A program made the translations under genes and the position numbers. Shown piece by piece: positions 13,990-17,493 of a stretch of DNA of 17,493 nt. The notes beneath the pieces are model-generated. The model was not told the DNA's origin. It did no database searches and saw only the letters and a list, made by a program, of their open reading frames with translations. The DNA is from an uncultured Angelakisella sp. (GTDB lineage: Bacteria; Bacillota; Clostridia; Oscillospirales; Ruminococcaceae): assembly GCA_937914895.1 (NCBI GenBank), contig CALGIL010000369.1:1-17493 (forward strand), read 5' to 3'. The first letter of the stretch is position 1. Each line of letters begins with the position of its first letter.

Positions 13990-15288
13990 ATGTTTGTTTC
14001 CGAAGCTTTGGGCGTCAATTCCCTGGGACACCTGACCGTCGGCGGCCGGGACGCCGTCCAGCTGGCCCAGTCCTACGGCACTCCCTTGTATGTCATGGAC
14101 GAGGGGCAGATCCGACGCGCCTGCCGGCTGTACCGCCGGTCCATAGACCGGTACTACGGCGGCAGGGGCCTGGTGGCCTATGCCTCCAAGGCCTTTTGCT
14201 GCAAGGAGATCTGCCGTATCGCAAATGAAGAGGGCCTGGGGCTGGACGTGGTGTCGGCGGGGGAGCTGTACACCGCCGTCACCGCCGGCTTCCCCGCGGA
14301 AAAAATCATCTTCCACGGCAACAACAAGACCATGGAGGAGTTGACCATGGCCCTGGAGTACGGCGTGGGGCGGATTGTGGTGGACAACATCACCGAGCTG
14401 CACCTGCTGGACCAGCTGGCCCGGGCCGCGGGCAGCCGCCCCGGCGTCCTGCTGCGCATCAAGCCCGGCGTGGACGCCCACACCCACGACTTTGTGCGCA
14501 CCGGCCAAATTGACAGCAAGTTCGGCTTCGCCCTGGAGACGGGGGAGGCCATGGAGGCCGCCCGGGAGGCGGCGGCCGCCGGACACCTGACCTTTTTGGG
14601 CATCCACTGCCACATCGGCTCCCAGATCTTTGATACCGAGCCCTTTCAGCACGCCGCCCAGGTGATGGTCGGCTTTTTGGCCGACGTCAAGCGGGAGCTG
14701 GGGGTGGAGCTTGGGGAACTGAACCTGGGCGGGGGCTTTGGCATCCGGTACACCCCGGACAACGACCCCGCGCCCCTGGACGCCTACATGGAGCCGGTGG
14801 CCGCCGCCATCGGGGCCGCCTGCAGGCGCACCGGCATGGCCACCCCCTTTATCATCCTGGAGCCGGGCCGCTCCATTGCGGGTCCCGCCGGCGTCACCCT
14901 GTACCGGGTGGGCGGGGTCAAAAAGATCCCCGGGGTGCGCACCTATGTGTCGGTGGACGGGGGGATGTTTGACAACCCCCGCTATGCCCTTTACCAGTCC
15001 CGGTACTCCTTTGTCATCGCCAACAAGGCGGCCCTGTCCCCGGCGGGGACGGTGACGGTGGCGGGCAAATGCTGCGAGACCGGCGACCTTTTGGGCGAGG
15101 ACATCCCCCTGCCCCAGGCGGAGCCGGGGGACATTTTGGCGGTGCTGGCCACCGGGGCCTACAACTACTCCATGGCCTCCAATTACAACCGCAACCGCCG
15201 GCCCCCCGTGGTGCTGGTGGGCGGCGGCGAAGACCGGATCATCGTCCGGGGCGAGACCCTGGAGGACCTGGTCCGGTGCGACGTATAA
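13990..15288 (+). CDS. lysA: diaminopimelate decarboxylase
   Basis: This PLP enzyme decarboxylates meso-diaminopimelate to lysine, the last step of lysine synthesis. The 432-residue protein shows the cofactor lysine Lys67 in AYASKAFC, the segment HCHIGSQIF, the glycine-rich phosphate loop GGGFGIRY, EPGRSI, and the catalytic cysteine segment GKCCETGDLL, followed by a Tyr-containing ATGAYNYSMAS motif. The start is chosen as ATG 13990: AAGGAG ends 7 bases before it, while an ATG at 13984 would overlap the engB TGA and lie too close to the ribosome binding site. The only difference is two residues. Together with thrC it gives the window two aspartate-family genes, though in separate operons. Confidence 0.95.
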   Translation: MFVSEALGVNSLGHLTVGGRDAVQLAQSYGTPLYVMDEGQIRRACRLYRRSIDRYYGGRGLVAYASKAFCCKEICRIANEEGLGLDVVSAGELYTAVTAGFPAEKIIFHGNNKTMEELTMALEYGVGRIVVDNITELHLLDQLARAAGSRPGVLLRIKPGVDAHTHDFVRTGQIDSKFGFALETGEAMEAAREAAAAGHLTFLGIHCHIGSQIFDTEPFQHAAQVMVGFLADVKRELGVELGELNLGGGFGIRYTPDNDPAPLDAYMEPVAAAIGAACRRTGMATPFIILEPGRSIAGPAGVTLYRVGGVKKIPGVRTYVSVDGGMFDNPRYALYQSRYSFVIANKAALSPAGTVTVAGKCCETGDLLGEDIPLPQAEPGDILAVLATGAYNYSMASNYNRNRRPPVVLVGGGEDRIIVRGETLEDLVRCDV

Positions 15289-15314
15289 ACCCTGCCCAAA
15301 AGCCCCAAAGCTCC

Positions 15315-15343
15315 TTTACTTTCACGCAATAAAATGATAAACT
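15315..15343 (+). promoter_or_regulatory. sigma-A promoter of the yerC-like operon
   Basis: TTTACT (15315-15320) and TAAACT (15338-15343) are 17 bases apart, with TGA before the -10 giving an extended form. The predicted start near 15350 leaves about 20 bases of leader that hold AAGGAGGTG. Confidence 0.65.
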
Positions 15344-15370
15344 GTGGGGAGTAAAATAAGGAGGTGTCCC

Positions 15371-15673
15371 ATGAATCCGAAACTGAAGGACCACCACGTG
15401 GACTACTTATACCGCGCCATTCTGGCCCTGGAGACCATGGACGAATGCGACCGGTTTTTTGACGACCTGTGCACCGTCCCGGAGCTGAAGGCCCTCTCCC
15501 AGCGGCTGCAGGTGGCCAAGATGCTCAGCGAGCACAGGGTGTACAGCGATATTGTTCAGGCCACCGGCGCCAGCACCGCCACCATCAGCCGGGTCAACCG
15601 CTCCCTCAACTATGGGGTGGACGGTTATACCAAAATCTTCGGGAGGCTGGACAAAGAGGATGGCAGGATATAA
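15371..15673 (+). CDS. YerC/YecD-family TrpR-like DNA-binding protein
   Basis: The 100-residue protein resembles the YerC/YecD family, which shares the helical fold and helix-turn-helix of the Trp repressor. The core reads VPELKALSQRLQVAKMLSEH, then a helix-turn-helix YSDIVQATGASTATISRVNR and the family-typical ending LNYGVDGY. Ligand and target genes are not known for this family as far as I recall. The start is set by AAGGAGGTG seven bases before ATG 15371. Its end overlaps the next gene by 14 bases in another frame, which points to translational coupling; the methyltransferase may therefore be made in step with this regulator. Confidence 0.92.
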   Translation: MNPKLKDHHVDYLYRAILALETMDECDRFFDDLCTVPELKALSQRLQVAKMLSEHRVYSDIVQATGASTATISRVNRSLNYGVDGYTKIFGRLDKEDGRI

Positions 15674-16406
15674 CGAAAGCTTCTCCCAGGTGTACGACGG
15701 GCTGATGGGGGAGGTGGACTACACCGCCCGGGCCGATTTTCTGCTGGCCCAGGCAGCCCGCCACGGCTGCCGCCCCGGCCTTGTGCTGGACCTTGCCTGC
15801 GGCACCGGCAGCCTGTCCCTGGCGCTGGCCCGCCGGGGCCTGGAGGTCATCGGCGTGGACGGGTCCCCGGAGATGCTGTCTTTGGCCATGAACAAAAGCG
15901 CGGGAGTGGTCCCTCCTGTGCTTTTTCTTTGTCAGGAGATGGAGGAGCTGGACCTGTACGGCACGGTGGAGGCGGCCTTCTGCACCCTGGACAGCCTGAA
16001 CCATCTGCCGGGGCCGGACAGCCTGGAACGCGTGCTGGAACGGCTTCGAAACTTTATCCAGCCCGGGGGGCTGTTTCTGTTTGACCTGAACACCCCCTAT
16101 AAGCACCGGGCGGTTTTGGGCAGCAACACCTTTGTCTACGACACTCCGGAGGTCTACTGCGTCTGGCAGAACACCCTGGGGGAGGACGACGGCGTGGACA
16201 TTGCCCTGGACTTTTTTCTGCCCCGGGGCGGGGGGACCTATACCCGGGGGGAGGAGACCTTTCGGGAGGTGGTCTTCCCCCAGCCGCAGCTGCTGGAGAT
16301 TTTGGAGCGCCGGGGCTTTCGCCTGCTGGAGGAGCTGGGGGACTACCGCCCCGGCCCGCCCGAGGCCGAAGAGGAGCGCATCCTATACATCACGCAAAGG
16401 AAGTGA
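15660..16406 (+). CDS. class I SAM-dependent methyltransferase
   Basis: The 248-residue protein has a Rossmann-type methyltransferase domain. Motif I is VLDLACGTGSLSLALA with Asp44 to Gly50, and the acidic residue at the end of strand 2 is Asp67 in VIGVDGSPEML. A later strand, GLFLFDLNTPYKH, starts the C-terminal half. The substrate cannot be told from the sequence. The ATG at 15660 fits the family N-terminus (YNESFSQVYDGLM) and follows GGGAGG by about 13 bases; the frame is open further upstream but only as a shadow of the preceding gene. It lies 6 bases before hslO, so the two are co-transcribed. Confidence 0.9.
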   Translation: MAGYNESFSQVYDGLMGEVDYTARADFLLAQAARHGCRPGLVLDLACGTGSLSLALARRGLEVIGVDGSPEMLSLAMNKSAGVVPPVLFLCQEMEELDLYGTVEAAFCTLDSLNHLPGPDSLERVLERLRNFIQPGGLFLFDLNTPYKHRAVLGSNTFVYDTPEVYCVWQNTLGEDDGVDIALDFFLPRGGGTYTRGEETFREVVFPQPQLLEILERRGFRLLEELGDYRPGPPEAEEERILYITQRK

Positions 16407-16412
16407 GCGCAC

Positions 16413-17294
16413 ATGGGGACCCTGGTACGGGCCATCGCCCAGGAGGGCGGGGCCGTCTGCTATGCCATAGACAGCACCGACATCGTCGCCGAGGCCGAGC
16501 GCATCCATGAGACCAGCGCGGTGGTCACCGCCGCCCTGGGCCGCCTTATCACCGCCGCCTCGCTCATGGGGGCCATGCTTAAGGGGGAGGAGGATTCCCT
16601 CACCCTGCGCATCACCGCCGACGGCCCCATTGGGTCGGTCATTGCGGCGGCGGACGCGGAGGGCAACGTTAAGGGCTATGCCCAAAATTCTGTGGTGGAA
16701 ATCCCCCTGAAGTCCAACGGAAAGCTGGATGTCTCCGGCGCCCTGGGGAAAAACGGCCACCTGTATGTCATCCGGGATTCCGGCGCGGGGGAGCCCTATG
16801 TGGGGCTGGTGCCCCTGCGGTCCGGGGAAGTTGCCGAGGATATTGCCGGCTATTTTGCCGACAGCGAGCAGGTGCCCACCGTCTGCGCCCTGGGGGTGCT
16901 GGTAGGCCCGGACCTCACCGTTCAGGCGGCGGGGGGCTATATCCTTCAGCTGCTGCCCGGCGCTGCCGAGGAGGAGATTTCCGCCGTGGAGGCCGCCGCC
17001 GCGGCCATGCCGCCGGTGACGTCCCTGCTGGCCGGGGGCGCCGACGCCGGGGAGCTGGCAAGGCGGGCCCTGGCGGGGCTGGACCCCGAAATTTTGGACA
17101 GCCGCCCGGTGGAATACCGCTGCGCCTGCACCCGGGAGCGGGTGGAGCGCGCCCTAATCTCCCTGGGCCCCCGGGAGCTGGAGGCCATGGCCCGGGAGGA
17201 CGGGCAGGCGGAGGTAAGCTGCCATTTTTGCCGCAGGCAGTACCGGTTTAGCAAATCCGAAATTTTGGACCTGGCAAAAAGAAATGGTGGTTGA
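16413..17294 (+). CDS. hslO: redox-regulated chaperone Hsp33
   Basis: Hsp33 is a holdase switched on by oxidative stress together with unfolding; zinc release and disulfide formation expose its binding surface. The 293-residue product has the standard N-terminal domain (LVRAIAQEGGAVCYAIDSTD) and a C-terminal redox switch with Cys237 and Cys239 (CAC) and Cys270 and Cys273 (CHFC). The spacing of 31 residues between the pairs equals that of E. coli. The segment around GYAQNSVVEIPLK is in the place of the conserved NPxV-type region. AGGAAGTGA precedes the ATG. There is no terminator after the stop; instead the -35 box of the tRNA promoter overlaps the stop codon. Confidence 0.96.
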   Translation: MGTLVRAIAQEGGAVCYAIDSTDIVAEAERIHETSAVVTAALGRLITAASLMGAMLKGEEDSLTLRITADGPIGSVIAAADAEGNVKGYAQNSVVEIPLKSNGKLDVSGALGKNGHLYVIRDSGAGEPYVGLVPLRSGEVAEDIAGYFADSEQVPTVCALGVLVGPDLTVQAAGGYILQLLPGAAEEEISAVEAAAAAMPPVTSLLAGGADAGELARRALAGLDPEILDSRPVEYRCACTRERVERALISLGPRELEAMAREDGQAEVSCHFCRRQYRFSKSEILDLAKRNGG

Positions 17295-17319
17295 CAGGAC
17301 GCAGATTATTTCATATAAT
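17291..17319 (+). promoter_or_regulatory. perfect consensus sigma-A promoter of the tRNA cluster
   Basis: TTGACA (17291-17296) and TATAAT (17314-17319) are exactly 17 bases apart, matching the consensus at all 12 positions, with an AT-rich spacer end. The -35 box contains the hslO stop TGA (17292-17294). The predicted start is near 17326, some 34 bases before tRNA-Asp. Confidence 0.9.
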
Positions 17320-17327
17320 ATAAAAGT

Positions 17328-17355
17328 CGCCGGATCGGGCACCCCCCCTCCGGCG
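17328..17355 (+). promoter_or_regulatory. hairpin in the tRNA precursor leader
   Basis: CGCCGGA (17328-17334) and TCCGGCG (17349-17355) form a perfect 7-pair stem with a 14-base loop, ending 4 bases before the mature 5' end of tRNA-Asp. It may mark the 5' leader for processing. Confidence 0.45.
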
Positions 17356-17359
17356 TTGT

Positions 17360-17436
17360 GGCCCGGTAGTTCAGCTGGTTAGAACGCTAGCCTGTCACGC
17401 TAGAGGTCGTGGGTTCGAGTCCCATCCGGGTCGCCA
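17360..17436 (+). tRNA. tRNA-Asp (anticodon GTC)
   Basis: The 77-base sequence folds as a full cloverleaf. The acceptor GGCCCGG pairs with CCGGGTC (one G-U), the anticodon stem is CTAGC/GCTAG around loop CTGTCAC, and the T arm is GTGGG-TTCGAGT-CCCAT. Discriminator G and an encoded CCA end the gene. Confidence 0.97.
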
Positions 17437-17439
17437 TAT

Positions 17440-17493
17440 GCGGGTTTAGCTCATCTGGTAGAGCGCCACCTTGCCAAGGTGGAGGTAGCGAGT
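17440..17493 (+). tRNA. tRNA-Gly (anticodon GCC), partial at the window end
   Basis: The gene begins GCGGGTT three bases after the tRNA-Asp CCA. The D arm and the anticodon stem CCACC/GGTGG around loop TTGCCAA (anticodon GCC) are present; the T arm and 3' half of the acceptor lie beyond the window. It shares the upstream promoter with tRNA-Asp, so a longer tRNA operon is likely. Confidence 0.93.

Overview
The window is a gene-dense, GC-rich stretch of a bacterial chromosome. The gene orders rplS-rbgA-rnhB and tig-clpP-clpX-lon-engB are typical of Firmicutes. A DUF1540 gene, a TIGR03960-type B12/radical-SAM gene, an Hsp33 gene and a YerC-type regulator, together with the high GC content, suggest a spore-forming clostridium close to the Oscillospiraceae (Flavonifractor/Lawsonibacter-like). 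That placement is inferred from gene content; no marker gene was compared.

Left part, 1-2010: a minus-strand operon of an ASCH-domain protein and a B12-binding radical-SAM protein (cut by the window edge). It has a clear sigma-A promoter and the two genes are joined by an ATGA overlap. A roughly 240-base stretch without a convincing gene follows. From 2024 a plus-strand ribosome-biogenesis operon starts with a promoter, a structured leader, rplS (L19), an intrinsic-terminator-like hairpin, rbgA (50S assembly GTPase) and a single-polypeptide fusion of RNase HII with a YraN nuclease-like domain, then thrC.

Middle, 6050-7335: a short minus-strand DUF1540 gene (58 aa, six Cys) lies between thrC and a metallophosphoesterase gene. 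It ends in a terminator whose stem pairs fully only on the minus strand, and it has a possible forespore-type promoter. The region before tig holds two similar extended -10 promoters and a hairpin series that looks like a transcription attenuator.

Right part, 7336-17294: a proteostasis block (trigger factor, ClpP, ClpX, Lon, the ribosome GTPase EngB) leads directly into lysA. A separate promoter then drives a YerC/TrpR-like regulator, a SAM methyltransferase and hslO (Hsp33). A perfect TTGACA-N17-TATAAT promoter overlapping the hslO stop codon drives tRNA-Asp(GTC) and tRNA-Gly(GCC), the latter cut by the window end.

Overall this is core chromosome: protein synthesis, folding, quality control and two aspartate-family amino-acid genes (thrC, lysA). 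I see no phage, transposon, CRISPR array or defence system. The points most worth a second look are the RNase HII-YraN fusion, the DUF1540 gene with its signals, the possible tig attenuator, the histone-H1-like tail on trigger factor, and the rplS leader.
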